Positions 26,398 through 35,626 of a stretch of DNA of 64,000 nt are shown here, one piece after another; position 1 is the first letter of the stretch; every line of letters starts with the position of its first letter. Source of the stretch: JABDQA01 sp963824415. GTDB lineage: Bacteria; Desulfobacterota; Desulfobulbia; Desulfobulbales; Desulfocapsaceae. The notes below the pieces were generated by a model, which was given only the letters and a program-made list of their open reading frames with translations, made no database searches and had not been told where the DNA came from. A program made the translations under genes and the position numbers. The stretch covers positions 186,001 to 250,000 of the forward strand of contig CAWGPM010000008.1 in assembly GCA_963824415.1 (NCBI GenBank), read 5' to 3'.

Positions 26398-26964
26398 GTG
26401 AGCGAGCAAACCACGATAGATCAAAATAGAATTTATATTATTGATTTTCATAAACAATCCATTGATCTTTGGAATGAAGGACAAAAGACCCTGCAGCAGG
26501 ATAGCGAGCACAATTTCTCAAAAATTAAAAGCTGTGCCCGTGAGCTCTCCGAGTTGATGACGGATCGTTCGATCGTCGCAATTGCCCAGGCAATCAGCAC
26601 GAGGAACGATCCCAAAGCTGATGCGGACGGCGAATCGGAGGAGATTGACAAATACCTGCGGATTTTAAGAAAACAGTTCATCCCCATCCTGGATATCATC
26701 TCGAGAATGAAAATACCCAGCGCCCAGAATGTTCCGATAAACCACATTCGGCGCTTTACCGTTTCGTTGTTTTTCGAATATTGCTGGGACAAGAGCGATG
26801 ACCCTGCCGATCCTGATTTCATTTCAGCCTGTGTAGATCTTTTTGCCAACGCAGAGGACCCCATCGACTACACCACGGCCGAGGATATCATCAGCGGCAT
26901 GCCTGACCATCTCTTTGTCTTTTCAAAAGAGAAGCAGCAGTTCGTTTCCTCATTGTTACGTTAA
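26398..26964 (+). CDS. Hypothetical protein, 188 aa
   Basis: A soluble, mainly helical, acidic protein that I do not recognise. It begins at a GTG codon with a weak ribosome site. There is no signal peptide, membrane segment or cysteine motif (only scattered Cys). Codon use resembles the neighbouring genes. It precedes the RAM-domain gene by 44 bp and may be cotranscribed with it. Confidence 0.6.
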   Translation: MSEQTTIDQNRIYIIDFHKQSIDLWNEGQKTLQQDSEHNFSKIKSCARELSELMTDRSIVAIAQAISTRNDPKADADGESEEIDKYLRILRKQFIPILDIISRMKIPSAQNVPINHIRRFTVSLFFEYCWDKSDDPADPDFISACVDLFANAEDPIDYTTAEDIISGMPDHLFVFSKEKQQFVSSLLR

Positions 26965-27008
26965 TTCCAGCAGCGCTAACCATCACCTGAGTCAGTAAGG
27001 AGCACTCT

Positions 27009-27284
27009 ATGGTTACCTCGTTTATTCTGATGAATGTTGAGCGCACAAAGATTAATGAAGTCGCTACCCAACTGGTAGATATAACGGGAATATCGGAAGT
27101 CTATTCCGTCAGCGGCAAGTATGACCTGATCGCCATCGTCCGTGTTCCGACCAATGACGATCTTGCTGCGCTGGTAACGGTTAATCTGCGCAATCTTGAA
27201 TCGATATTGAAAACGGAAACCATGCTTGCCTTCAAGACCTTTTCCAAACACGATCTTGAAGCGATGTTCGCGGTCGGGATGTGA
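27009..27284 (+). CDS. Stand-alone Lrp/AsnC ligand-binding (RAM) domain protein
   Basis: A 91-residue protein consisting of only the alpha/beta RAM domain of Lrp/AsnC regulators, without a DNA-binding part. Characteristic segments are the opening beta-strand FILMNVE, then VYSVSGKYDLIAIVRV and a C-terminal amphipathic helix. Such SraA-like proteins oligomerise and bind amino acids. The ribosome site is AAGGAG. Its role here is unknown. Confidence 0.85.
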   Translation: MVTSFILMNVERTKINEVATQLVDITGISEVYSVSGKYDLIAIVRVPTNDDLAALVTVNLRNLESILKTETMLAFKTFSKHDLEAMFAVGM

Positions 27285-27306
27285 GCACCCTGGATAGGTT
27301 CTCAAA

Positions 27307-27339
27307 TCAGCAGAAGCCCTTTTTCGATTATCCTGCTGA
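27307..27339. terminator. Weak hairpin after the RAM gene
   Basis: TCAGCAG and CTGCTGA arms (7 bp) enclose 19 nt that include a T5 run. It lies 22 bp after the stop codon. Support for termination is modest. Confidence 0.35.
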
Positions 27340-27351
27340 ATCTGTATAGAG

Positions 27352-27472
27352 CTATTGTTCGGAAGCGAAGGTGGCGATACTCGCTCCGTCGCTGGTGAGT
27401 GCCAGCTTCTTGCCGGAAACCTCGAAGCCATCCACGGAGGTCAGGGTTTGGGCGAATTCACGCTCCAACTTC
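27352..27472 (-). pseudogene. C-terminal fragment of a META-domain (HslJ-like) protein
   Basis: The minus strand translates, up to a TAG at 27352, as KLEREFAQTLTSVDGFEV followed by SGKKLALTSDGASIATF, the last part of META domains of HslJ-type heat-shock or lipoproteins. The 5' portion of the domain is absent: upstream the sequence runs directly into the end of the SAF oxidoreductase gene. No start codon or ribosome site is suitably placed. It is read as a leftover from a deletion that fused the two genes' ends. Confidence 0.6.
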
Positions 27473-27473
27473 G

Positions 27474-28820
27474 TCAGGGCAGCGATTGCTCCATTTCCTT
27501 GCGCAGATTGTAGGCCAGGCTGGTCTGATCCAGGCTCACGTCGGCATAGGTGAGCAGCTGACCTTTGGAGACCGGCCTGAGCATCCGCGCGGTTCCAGTC
27601 AGGCCGAGGGGCAGTGCGTTTTTAGCAAGACTGTCCTGGGCCCGCATCAATTTACCGAACACGGTGTAGCCGCCTTCTCCATCGAGGCGCTCACCAGGCT
27701 GCAGATTTTTTTTGGCATGGGCGGCCACGTCGGCCAGGAACTGCCGGCTGCATCCGGTCGGCTCGCCCCGCAGGGCGGCGGAGGCTGCACTGATGCCGAG
27801 TTCGAGGCCGATAAAGTGATAGGGCCGATATAGCGCCGAGTAGCGGCCGCTGGCGTCGGTCTTCATGCCATACTCCTTGAAACAGCGCTCCACATAAGCA
27901 GTGGGTGCCCGAAACACCACATAGACGCCCCAGCGCAGGTCGCGGGCCACCGGGCTGCCGTCCCGCTGTTCGCTGGCGATTACCTCAACCGTGCTATCGC
28001 AGCTCAGCATGCCGCCGTCGGCTGCGGGTTTGAGCACGTCGGCCAGATCATCGATGTCGACCGGCGGAAACTGCAGCCCTTCCTGTTGGGGGATCAAGCC
28101 GCAGCCGTTGGCCACCGCGCACATTTCAATGGCCGATTTGGAGCCGTCCAGAAAAGAATTGAACATCTGGGCGTTATAGTCGCCGCTGGCCACCTGCTCC
28201 TCAGAAAAACCGTAGTAGCCCCAGACCGTTTCCGGAGTGGAGAAGTGGTACTGGGGCTGATAGCGGGTGCCCTTGCCGGCGCAGACCACTTCAAAGCCGA
28301 CGGTTCTGGCCCAGTCGACCTGCTCGGCGATCAGGGCCGGCTGATCCCCGTAGGCCATCGTGTAGACGACTCCGTGTTGGCGAGCCTTTCGGGCAAGCAT
28401 CGGGCCGAGCAGGCAGTCCGCCTCGACGTTGACCATGACCACATGCCGGCCATTTTCAAAACCACGCAGGGCGTGTCTGGTACCGATTTCCGGATTGCCG
28501 GTGATTTCCATGATGACGTCGCAGTCCGCCCTGATCAATTCGTCTGAATCTTCGCAGATCGCAATTTTGCCGCGGCCGGCAGCTTCGTTGATCGACGGCG
28601 CATCTATCGAGACGACGGCGATATCTTCGTCCCAGCCGGTGCGGGCAAGGGCCCGAATCGCCTTGTCAGGGTCGAGCTCGGCGATACCGACCACCTGCAT
28701 ACCCGGCGTGAGCCGGGCCTGGGAGAGAAACATCGAGCTAAATTTACCGGCACCGATCACCCCGATTTTCACCGGGTTCCCAGCCTCTTCACGCATGCGC
28801 AGCAGGTCGTAGAAGTTCAT
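27474..28820 (-). CDS. NAD(P)-dependent oxidoreductase with C-terminal SAF domain (homoserine dehydrogenase-like)
   Basis: A 448-residue protein of the COG4091 type, often labelled predicted homoserine dehydrogenase. The Rossmann motif IGVIGAGKFSSMF lies at about residues 20-31, and the MVNVEADCLLGP and MAYGDQPALI segments are typical. The C-terminal part (from about 375) has an SAF-like fold with GYTVFGKL and YADVSLDQ. No aspartokinase or threonine-pathway genes are near, so a role in sugar-acid or C4 metabolism is as likely as homoserine. The reaction is not settled. The start at 28820 has GGAGGACGACC upstream. Confidence 0.82.
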   Translation of the reverse strand: MNFYDLLRMREEAGNPVKIGVIGAGKFSSMFLSQARLTPGMQVVGIAELDPDKAIRALARTGWDEDIAVVSIDAPSINEAAGRGKIAICEDSDELIRADCDVIMEITGNPEIGTRHALRGFENGRHVVMVNVEADCLLGPMLARKARQHGVVYTMAYGDQPALIAEQVDWARTVGFEVVCAGKGTRYQPQYHFSTPETVWGYYGFSEEQVASGDYNAQMFNSFLDGSKSAIEMCAVANGCGLIPQQEGLQFPPVDIDDLADVLKPAADGGMLSCDSTVEVIASEQRDGSPVARDLRWGVYVVFRAPTAYVERCFKEYGMKTDASGRYSALYRPYHFIGLELGISAASAALRGEPTGCSRQFLADVAAHAKKNLQPGERLDGEGGYTVFGKLMRAQDSLAKNALPLGLTGTARMLRPVSKGQLLTYADVSLDQTSLAYNLRKEMEQSLP

Positions 28821-28846
28821 GGTCGTCCTCCGATTTCAGATGGTTA

Positions 28847-29338
28847 TCAGGCGCCTTCCAGTGCCTTGCGCAGCGTTTCCTCTTTGTCCTTGGTCAATGA
28901 GGTCTTGAAGATTTTTCCCTTGCCGGCAAAGGGCTGCAGCCGCTCCAGTACCTTGTCGCCGGTGGATTTCTTGATCAGTACGAATAGTGCCGAGCTGCCG
29001 GGTCCGAAACGCTCCGCCAGCTCTTTCATCATCTTGTCGTCGATGCCGATGTCAGTCAGTTTGCCGCTGAGGGCTCCTGCTCCTGCACCGACCGCCATAC
29101 CGACCAGCGGGTTCAGAAAAACCATACCGATCAGCATGCCCCAGAAACCACCGCCAACCGCTCCTGCGGCGGTCAGGTTAACTGCCTGATGGAGCTTAGC
29201 TTTGCCGTCCTCATCTTTGGTGACCACGACCGCATCTTCCATCTCGATCAGATATTCCTTCTGCATTTTGGCCAGTTCAGTCCGCATTTCGAAAGCGGTT
29301 GTTTCATCGTCAAAAACTACCACTACTAAGTCACTCAT
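28847..29338 (-). CDS. DUF1269 membrane-associated protein
   Basis: A 163-residue protein. The start at 29338 (MSDLVVVVFDDETT) is chosen over an upstream extension because GGAGGGACATT precedes it. The central hydrophobic Gly/Ala-rich hairpin (about 75-105; GAVGGGFWGMLIGMVF then AVGAGAGALSG) resembles glycine-zipper segments, and the C-terminal part is a soluble alpha/beta domain (SSALFVLI). Members of this family are stress-associated membrane proteins of unknown mechanism. It lies 26 bp upstream of the SAF oxidoreductase in the same orientation. Confidence 0.85.
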   Translation of the reverse strand: MSDLVVVVFDDETTAFEMRTELAKMQKEYLIEMEDAVVVTKDEDGKAKLHQAVNLTAAGAVGGGFWGMLIGMVFLNPLVGMAVGAGAGALSGKLTDIGIDDKMMKELAERFGPGSSALFVLIKKSTGDKVLERLQPFAGKGKIFKTSLTKDKEETLRKALEGA

Positions 29339-29521
29339 AATGTCCCTCCAGAATGTAGGTTTATGGAAATAACTACTGCCGGATACAGTTATACACGAAC
29401 CGTCAGGGTGCAAGCGTGCGGCCGAGTTTTTCGCCAAGGTCCGTTTCCTGCGGGGAAATTTTCGGGCTTGAAGGCAAAAAGCACAATAGCTAAATTTTAA
29501 TTTATAATATACTTGACAATT

Positions 29522-29568
29522 ATAATTGTAATTATTACTCCATATAATGAGCATATACCCATATATGG
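29522..29568 (+). promoter_or_regulatory. Two palindromes in the IclR gene promoter region
   Basis: ATAATT-GT-AATTAT (29522-29535) and CCATATATGG (29559-29568) lie between a TTGACA at 29513 and the IclR start at 29576. They are natural candidates for autoregulatory IclR sites. The -10 is uncertain because TATAAT at 29543 is 24 bp from the TTGACA. Confidence 0.5.
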
Positions 29569-29575
29569 AGAATTG

Positions 29576-30352
29576 ATGAATCCCTTGAGCAAGGTATTCT
29601 CGATACTTGAGATCGTCGTATCCCGGCAGCATCAGGGGATGACATACTCGGACATCCTTTTTGAATTGAATCTGCCCAGATCATCTGTTCATCGGATTCT
29701 CAAGGATCTTACCAGCCTCAAATATCTCAATTTCAACCCCGACACCAAGCGCTACTTCGGCAGTTTGCGGCTGGCCGCACTCGGCGCCGAAGTGATGGCC
29801 AATTTTCAGCTACGCGATTATACCCATCCATTTCTGGTAGATCTGCACCAGGAAACCGACCATGCCGCCAACCTCGGCATCCTCGACGGAATCCATGGCG
29901 TATACATAGACAAGGTCGAGTCCAGAGACTTCGGCGTCAAACTGTTCTCCGAAATTGGCAAAACCTTCCCGTTGCACTGCACGGCTCTGGGCAAAGTCCT
30001 GCTGAGCTATTCACCGCCTGATGTTTATGAACGATTGATCGAACAGCCGCTCCAGGCCCTGACGGAGAAAACGATTACTGACCCTGCCAGGCTGCGCCGC
30101 GAACTTGAGCTGACTGCCGAACGCGGTTATGCACTGGACAACGAGGAAATAACCAGAGGGATCATCTGTGTGGCCGGCCCGGTATTCGGCCTTAACCGGG
30201 TACTGATCGGAGCGGTCAGTGTCGCTTTTCCCGCCTCGCTCGATTACGACCGCGGCATCGAGCCTGAAATCATCGCTATAAAAAGCTGTGCAGCACGTAT
30301 ATCACAATCGCTTGGCGGCACAAAGCTTGCTGCCATGCGACAAACCACATGA
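29576..30352 (+). CDS. IclR-family transcriptional regulator
   Basis: A 258-residue regulator with an N-terminal winged helix (MNPLSKVFSILEIVV; helix-turn-helix at LPRSSVHRILKDL, about 33-45) and a C-terminal effector domain (FPLHCTALGKVLLS, DNEEITRGIICVAGPV). The start at 29576 follows GGAG. It lies 16 bp before the TRAP transporter genes in the same direction, so it very probably controls them in response to a carboxylate-type ligand; the ligand is unknown. Confidence 0.92.
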   Translation: MNPLSKVFSILEIVVSRQHQGMTYSDILFELNLPRSSVHRILKDLTSLKYLNFNPDTKRYFGSLRLAALGAEVMANFQLRDYTHPFLVDLHQETDHAANLGILDGIHGVYIDKVESRDFGVKLFSEIGKTFPLHCTALGKVLLSYSPPDVYERLIEQPLQALTEKTITDPARLRRELELTAERGYALDNEEITRGIICVAGPVFGLNRVLIGAVSVAFPASLDYDRGIEPEIIAIKSCAARISQSLGGTKLAAMRQTT

Positions 30353-30368
30353 CCAAGGAGGTGGCGGT

Positions 30369-31370
30369 ATGAACAGAACGAAAATATTGGCAGCAATCGC
30401 TGCATTGGCAATGGTCCTGGTTCTTTCGCTGGGACAGGCGGCGGCAGAAACCCATGTGTTTAAATACTCCAATTCCCAATCGGATACCCATCCGCGTTCC
30501 GTGTCGATGTATTTTTTCAAGGATCTGGTGGAGGCGGCTTCAGCGGGGAGAATAAAGGTCGAGCTCTACACCTCCGGGGTGCTGGGGAAAGAGGCGGAGG
30601 TCCTGGACATGGTGAAAACCGGTAACCTGCAAGGCTGCCGGGGCGGCTTGTTCGAGCGGGCCAACAAGATGTATCTGCTCTATACCTTGCCGTTTTTCTT
30701 CGATAATACTGATCAGGTCCTGAAATTGATGCGCGGCGACTTCGGCCAGAAGGTCAATGAGGATGCCATGGCCAACGGGTTTTATGTGCCCGCCTGCGGT
30801 GTGGCCGGTGGATTTCGCAACATCACCAACAATGTCAAGCCGATCAAGATGCCGGAGGATCTCAAGGGGTTGAAAATGCGGACCCCGCCGATTGACATGA
30901 CCATCAAGACCTTCAAGACCCTGGGGGCCAATCCGCAGATGGTCGCCTACACCGAGACCTATATGGCACTCAAGTCAAATGTGGTGGATGGGCAGGAAAA
31001 CCCGTTTTCCAATACGGTGGATATGAAATTCTACGAAGCCCAGAAATATCTTTCCGTGGTCAACTGGCAGATTCATCCTGACCCCCTGTATGTGAATCCC
31101 GACTGGTACAATTCACTGCCGGATGATCTGAAGGCGGTATTCGATGCCTCCGCCAGGGCGGCCATGACTTACAGCGATACGATCTGGCTGAACTCGGAGA
31201 ATAACTATTTCAATCTTCTGCAGACCAAACTGGAAACCAATACCCTCACCCCCGAGGTCACCGCCAAGTTTGCCGAGGCGGCTCGACCGGTGTGGCAGCA
31301 GTATGTGGATGACGGCTATTTTTCCTGGGATGATATCAAAGCGGCCCAGAAGATCGCCAAGGGGCAATAG
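30369..31370 (+). CDS. dctP: TRAP transporter substrate-binding protein (DctP family)
   Basis: A 333-residue periplasmic binding protein. The start at 30369 has AAGGAGGTGG upstream and opens a signal peptide cleaved near QAAAETHVF. DctP blocks are clear: SGVLGKEAEVLDMVKTG, then LKGLKMRTPP with the conserved Arg, the segment VVDGQENPFSN, and the tryptophan-rich WQIHPDPLYVNPDW. It delivers an organic acid to the DctQM membrane pair. Substrate is not predictable from sequence alone. Confidence 0.94.
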   Translation: MNRTKILAAIAALAMVLVLSLGQAAAETHVFKYSNSQSDTHPRSVSMYFFKDLVEAASAGRIKVELYTSGVLGKEAEVLDMVKTGNLQGCRGGLFERANKMYLLYTLPFFFDNTDQVLKLMRGDFGQKVNEDAMANGFYVPACGVAGGFRNITNNVKPIKMPEDLKGLKMRTPPIDMTIKTFKTLGANPQMVAYTETYMALKSNVVDGQENPFSNTVDMKFYEAQKYLSVVNWQIHPDPLYVNPDWYNSLPDDLKAVFDASARAAMTYSDTIWLNSENNYFNLLQTKLETNTLTPEVTAKFAEAARPVWQQYVDDGYFSWDDIKAAQKIAKGQ

Positions 31371-31467
31371 CTCGGCAATGCACAGATAGCAGATCAACGC
31401 TTACTGCAGCAGCTCTTGTGCAACACCAGGGTCGGCTGCTGCAGTACCGCTTTCGTCCGAGGGGGGT

Positions 31468-31968
31468 ATGAAAACTCTGAAGAAAACTGCGCAGGCCCTG
31501 ACCCTGGCTCTCGACGGGGTCATTGCCTCCTTTTTTGCGATTATTCTGCTGATTACCATCGTCCAGGTGGGCCTGCGTTACCTGTTCAACTCCTCGATTC
31601 TTGGCGGCAACGAGGCCATGGAGGGTCTGTTTATCTACACCACCGCAATTGGTGCGGCGGCGGCAATACAGCGCAGACAGCATATCAGCATCAATTTCTT
31701 CGTCCTGAAACTGCCGCCGGTTTTTCAGCGTCTGGTCGATGCGCTCGTCCATCTGCTGGTGGCGTTTCTCAACGGGATAATGATCTATTACAGCATTGGC
31801 TGGATCAGCAGGGTCGGCTCCAATGAGTCGCCGGTTATGAGGATACCGGAATGGCTTTTCCAGATCAGTATTCCCATCGGCTGCTCCCTGGTGATCATCT
31901 ACTGCCTGGTTATCATCATTCTCGATATCTGGGATGAGGAACCGGTGCGGGGTGACGAACCATGCTGA
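31468..31968 (+). CDS. dctQ: TRAP transporter small permease (DctQ)
   Basis: A 166-residue inner-membrane protein with four hydrophobic helices (VIASFFAIILLITIVQVGL, then the AVGAAAAIQRRQHISI region, LVDALVHLLVAFLNGIMIYY and ISIPIGCSLVIIYCLVIII). It stabilises the large permease. It overlaps dctM by 7 bp. A 97-bp gap separates it from dctP, without a clear promoter. Confidence 0.92.
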   Translation: MKTLKKTAQALTLALDGVIASFFAIILLITIVQVGLRYLFNSSILGGNEAMEGLFIYTTAIGAAAAIQRRQHISINFFVLKLPPVFQRLVDALVHLLVAFLNGIMIYYSIGWISRVGSNESPVMRIPEWLFQISIPIGCSLVIIYCLVIIILDIWDEEPVRGDEPC

Positions 31969-33239
31969 TACTGCTCAGTTCTCTGCTGCTGTTTCTGTTT
32001 ATCGGCGTGCCAATCGCCTATTCGCTCGGTCTGTCGGCACTGGCATATTTCTGGCTGGTCCACCCGGAGCTGCTCTCCATTCTGCCCGCCCGGCTTTACG
32101 CCGGGATGAACTCCTATGCGATGATCGCGATGCCGCTTTTCGTGTTTATGGGGCTGGTGATGAATCATGGCGGTATTACCGCCCGCCTGATCGACTTCAG
32201 CCTGCTCTTCGTTGGCCGCCTGCGCGGTGGGCTGGGCCTGGTCAATGTGATTGCCAGCATGATTTTCGGCGGTATTTCCGGCTCGTCGGTGTCTGATACC
32301 GCTTCGGTCGGGGCGGTGCTGATTCCCGAGATGAACAAAAAAGGATACAGTCTCGAGTTTGCCAGCGGCATCACGGTCGCCTCTTCGACCATGGGCATGA
32401 TCATTCCCCCAAGCGTGCCGATGGTCATCTATGCCTACATTTCCGAGGAAAGCGTGGGCCGGCTATTTCTGGGCGGCCTGATACCGGGCACGATGATCGG
32501 CCTGCTGATGCTCATCATCACCCTTGGCGTGTCCTATCGCCAGCGCTATCCCAAAGAAACCATCACGCTTAGCGGACGGCAGAAGGCCGCACTCACCGGC
32601 CGTGCGCTGCCGGCACTGGTCATGCCGGTATTCGTAGTCGGGGCAGTGGTATTCGGCCTGGCGACTGCAACCGAGTCGGCCGGTCTCGGGGTGCTGTATG
32701 CCATTCTGGTCGGCCTGGTACTGCTCAGAGAACTGAAGCTGAAGGTCATCCCTGGGCTCTTGCGCGACGCAATCCAGACCAGTGCAACGGTAATGATCAT
32801 CATCGCGCTGTCCAAACTCTACGTCTGGATTCTTGCCCTGGAGCGTATTCCACAGAGCCTGGCTCTGCTGGTTTCAGGCCTTGACCTGCCGGTGTTCGTC
32901 ATTCTTTTTATTGTTCTGCTGATTATCCTGCTGGTCGGCACCTTTGTCGATGTCAGCCCGGCCATCCTGCTGCTCACCCCGGTTTTTCTGCCGGCCATGA
33001 AACTGCTGGGCATCAGTGGCGTGCAGTTCGGGGTTATCCTGATCACCGGGCTTGCCATGGGGCTGGTCACACCGCCGGTCGGCATGTGCCTCAATGTCTG
33101 CTCAGCCATATCCAAAATCCAGATCGGTGCTATTTTCAAGGCCGCCGTACCGTTTCTGCTGGCCAATCTGATCACGCTCATCCTGGTGACCTATATTCCG
33201 GCCCTGAGCCTTTGGCTGCCGTCGCTGCTTATGGATTGA
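31962..33239 (+). CDS. dctM: TRAP transporter large permease (DctM)
   Basis: A 425-residue sodium- or proton-coupled permease with about 12 hydrophobic segments. Family signatures include FGGISGSSVSDTASVG (about 103-118), SSTMGMIIPPSVPMVIYA, and GLVTPPVGMCLNV near the C-terminus. Together with dctP and dctQ it forms a complete high-affinity organic acid importer. The downstream interval to 33520 contains no further transporter component. Confidence 0.95.
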   Translation: MLILLSSLLLFLFIGVPIAYSLGLSALAYFWLVHPELLSILPARLYAGMNSYAMIAMPLFVFMGLVMNHGGITARLIDFSLLFVGRLRGGLGLVNVIASMIFGGISGSSVSDTASVGAVLIPEMNKKGYSLEFASGITVASSTMGMIIPPSVPMVIYAYISEESVGRLFLGGLIPGTMIGLLMLIITLGVSYRQRYPKETITLSGRQKAALTGRALPALVMPVFVVGAVVFGLATATESAGLGVLYAILVGLVLLRELKLKVIPGLLRDAIQTSATVMIIIALSKLYVWILALERIPQSLALLVSGLDLPVFVILFIVLLIILLVGTFVDVSPAILLLTPVFLPAMKLLGISGVQFGVILITGLAMGLVTPPVGMCLNVCSAISKIQIGAIFKAAVPFLLANLITLILVTYIPALSLWLPSLLMD

Positions 33240-33520
33240 GGCGGCAACGGCTTTGGCACAGTCAGACGGGGGGAAAGAGCAGGTGCGGGAGCAAAGATGG
33301 GCACTTCCGTTTTGCATATCAGCCGACCTGTATAAATTTTTCTCGAAATTAAAATTAGAAACATTATCGTTTGCCTTGTCGCAGAAATTTTTTTCTTTGG
33401 ACCACGTCTGCAAGGTTCAGACTGCCTGCCCAGGCGGGCTTGAACCGGTTCAATCGCAGAGCGATAATGAGGAACTCTTTTTCATAAAATATTGTACCCC
33501 TTTTCAGGTGGAGGTGTTGT

Positions 33521-34693
33521 ATGGCTGATTCTCCGATGAAGTATCTCGACAAAGCATTGAACACGGTTCGTGATCTGGGCCTGCTGCCCGCAGAGACGGA
33601 CAGCGGCAATGAACCGATCGTGGCGTTGCTCAACCAGATCACCACGATCGATGAAGAGCGGGTGGTGGCCATTGCCCGGACCCTGAGTCAGGCCTCACTC
33701 TTTAACGAAATTGTCCGCGAGCAGGTCCAGGCGGTGGACATCAGCGACCGTTATGAAAGTATTACCAAGTCGTTCAATTCGATCAGGGACGACGCCAAGT
33801 CCATGGTTGATCAGCTGGAAGACGGCAAGATTTCCACATTCGAGAGACTGACAAACATCTGGACCAAGGTCACCCGTGGTGATATCGCCTCGCGCTTCGA
33901 TGATATCAAGGAAACGTATACGGACGTCTCGGAATCAACCTTGGAGCAGATCCAGCGTGAGCAGCTCATCCTTAATGCCTACCAGGATTTTCGCGGCGCC
34001 CTGAAGCAGTCTGAGGTACTTGCGTTTGAGGTCTTGAAAAAAGCGGAAGGGATGCTTGAGGCAGCCCAGGCCGAAGTGAGCGCCGCAATGCAGGCTGTGG
34101 AAGGCTATAGTGGTGAAGATCCGGTCGAGCAGGCCAAACTCGAGATGGCCCGCGACGAGCGGGTGCGTGCCCTGCAGGAGACCGACAAGAAATACCAGCT
34201 GGCCAAGGATCTGTCCGACAACCTTACGGTCAGCTACAACAGCTCTGAGGTCGTCATGGCCCGCCTCCAGCAGACCAACCATGCCAAGGAGCGGCTCTAT
34301 TCCCAGGCCATTACCTTCTTCGGCACCAACGAGACGGTGCTCACCGCGCTGACCGCGAGTTTCACCGGATTGTTCGGGCTCAACGAGGGAACCCGGACCG
34401 TCGAAGCGATGAAAGAGGGTATGAGCCAGTCGCTCGAGGTGCTGGCCGAAGTCGGCGGCGAGGTCCAGGAAGCGGCGCTCAGAGCCGGGTATGGTCCAAC
34501 CATCAGGGCCGATGCGATCAAGAAGCTGGTGGATTCGGTGGTTGATTATCAGGTCAGAAGCCAGGACATTATTGCCGAGATGCGGGCTGCTTCCACTGCC
34601 AACGCCAAGGAAATCCGCGATGTGGTCGAGGACGGCAAGCAGAGAATGGCAAAACTTGCCGAGAGCGGCAAGGCTTTGCTTGCCTCTGAGTAG
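33521..34693 (+). CDS. Coiled-coil protein, first gene of a three-gene locus
   Basis: A 390-residue soluble, mostly helical protein with long charged segments, no signal peptide and an Ala/Gln/Glu-rich composition. Some stretches are faintly like TelA-type tellurite/toxic-anion resistance proteins (EERVVAIARTLSQASLF), but the likeness is too weak for a name. The start follows AGGTGGAGG. A poorly charged segment (VLTALTASFTGLFGL, about 280-294) might contact membrane. The next gene begins 5 bp after its stop, so the three genes form one operon. Confidence 0.75.
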   Translation: MADSPMKYLDKALNTVRDLGLLPAETDSGNEPIVALLNQITTIDEERVVAIARTLSQASLFNEIVREQVQAVDISDRYESITKSFNSIRDDAKSMVDQLEDGKISTFERLTNIWTKVTRGDIASRFDDIKETYTDVSESTLEQIQREQLILNAYQDFRGALKQSEVLAFEVLKKAEGMLEAAQAEVSAAMQAVEGYSGEDPVEQAKLEMARDERVRALQETDKKYQLAKDLSDNLTVSYNSSEVVMARLQQTNHAKERLYSQAITFFGTNETVLTALTASFTGLFGLNEGTRTVEAMKEGMSQSLEVLAEVGGEVQEAALRAGYGPTIRADAIKKLVDSVVDYQVRSQDIIAEMRAASTANAKEIRDVVEDGKQRMAKLAESGKALLASE

Positions 34694-34698
34694 CTGTC

Positions 34699-35607
34699 AT
34701 GAGTGAACAGGCAACGGCTCCTGCTCAGTCCCTCGATGAGGTGATGATGGCCATGGACGTGGTGGATACGCTGCGTCACCGCTCCCACCTGGTCGAGAGA
34801 GAACTCGGAGCAGAAGAACGCGACGAGGAGCTCAAAAAGAAACTTCGCAAGATCTACGAGGCCCAGGGCATCGAAGTTCCCGACCACGTCCTGGAGGAAG
34901 GGGTCAAGGCGCTGCGTGACGGCCGCTTCAGCTACCAGCCGCCTTCCGGCGGGCTGCAGGTGAAGCTCGCCCGCATCTACGTGAACCGGGGGCGCTGGGG
35001 GAAGTGGGCGCTGGGCGCAGTTGCCGGGCTGGTTATTGCCCTGCTCAGCTATTACTTTCTGGTGCTGGCCCCATCCAGTCGTTTGCCGGGCGAGCTCCAG
35101 GAGATGCACAAAGAAGTCAGGCAGGCGGCCAAGATCGATGAGGCCCGCGGCAGGGCTGAGGCGGATGAGTTGTATGCGACTGCCAAAGCGGCGCTGGAAG
35201 CAGGTGATGAGGACAAGGCCGAGCGTCTGCTCGGTTCACTGGAGGCGTTGAAAGCACGTCTGCAGTCCGCTTACACGTTGCAGATCGTTGTCAAACCTGG
35301 CGCCAGAACCGGTGTCTGGCGAATTCCCGACGCCAACACCCAGGCCCGCAACTACTATATCATCGTCGAGGCTATCGGCCCTGACGGCAGCCCCGTCGAG
35401 GTACCGATCGCAAGTGAAGAAACCGGCAAAACGGAGCTGATTTCGACCTGGGGTCTGCGCGTCGACGAGGACGTGTTTAATCGCATCGCCCGTGACAAGC
35501 AGGACGACGGGATCGTGCAGGACCGGGAATTCGGCGTCAAAAAGAGTGGTTATCTGGAGCCCGAGTACCGCTTCACCACCACCGGTGCAGCAATAACCAC
35601 TTGGTAA
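34699..35607 (+). CDS. Single-pass membrane protein, second gene of the locus
   Basis: A 302-residue protein with a cytoplasmic helical N-terminus, one clear transmembrane segment (about 99-118; LGAVAGLVIALLSYYFLVL), a coiled coil (about 130-180) and a C-terminal beta-rich domain (about 185-300; LQIVVKPGARTGVWRIP, then NYYIIVEAIGPDG). It resembles DUF6384-like hypothetical proteins, but that assignment is from memory. It probably anchors the neighbouring coiled-coil proteins to the membrane; the locus function is unknown. Confidence 0.75.
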   Translation: MSEQATAPAQSLDEVMMAMDVVDTLRHRSHLVERELGAEERDEELKKKLRKIYEAQGIEVPDHVLEEGVKALRDGRFSYQPPSGGLQVKLARIYVNRGRWGKWALGAVAGLVIALLSYYFLVLAPSSRLPGELQEMHKEVRQAAKIDEARGRAEADELYATAKAALEAGDEDKAERLLGSLEALKARLQSAYTLQIVVKPGARTGVWRIPDANTQARNYYIIVEAIGPDGSPVEVPIASEETGKTELISTWGLRVDEDVFNRIARDKQDDGIVQDREFGVKKSGYLEPEYRFTTTGAAITTW

Positions 35608-35626
35608 AGGTGGGTAAGGAAATACA

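Noticed and set aside
33840..34700. Tellurite-resistance (TelA) assignment for the 390-residue coiled-coil protein
   Set aside because: The likeness is limited to general helical composition; no ter genes are present.
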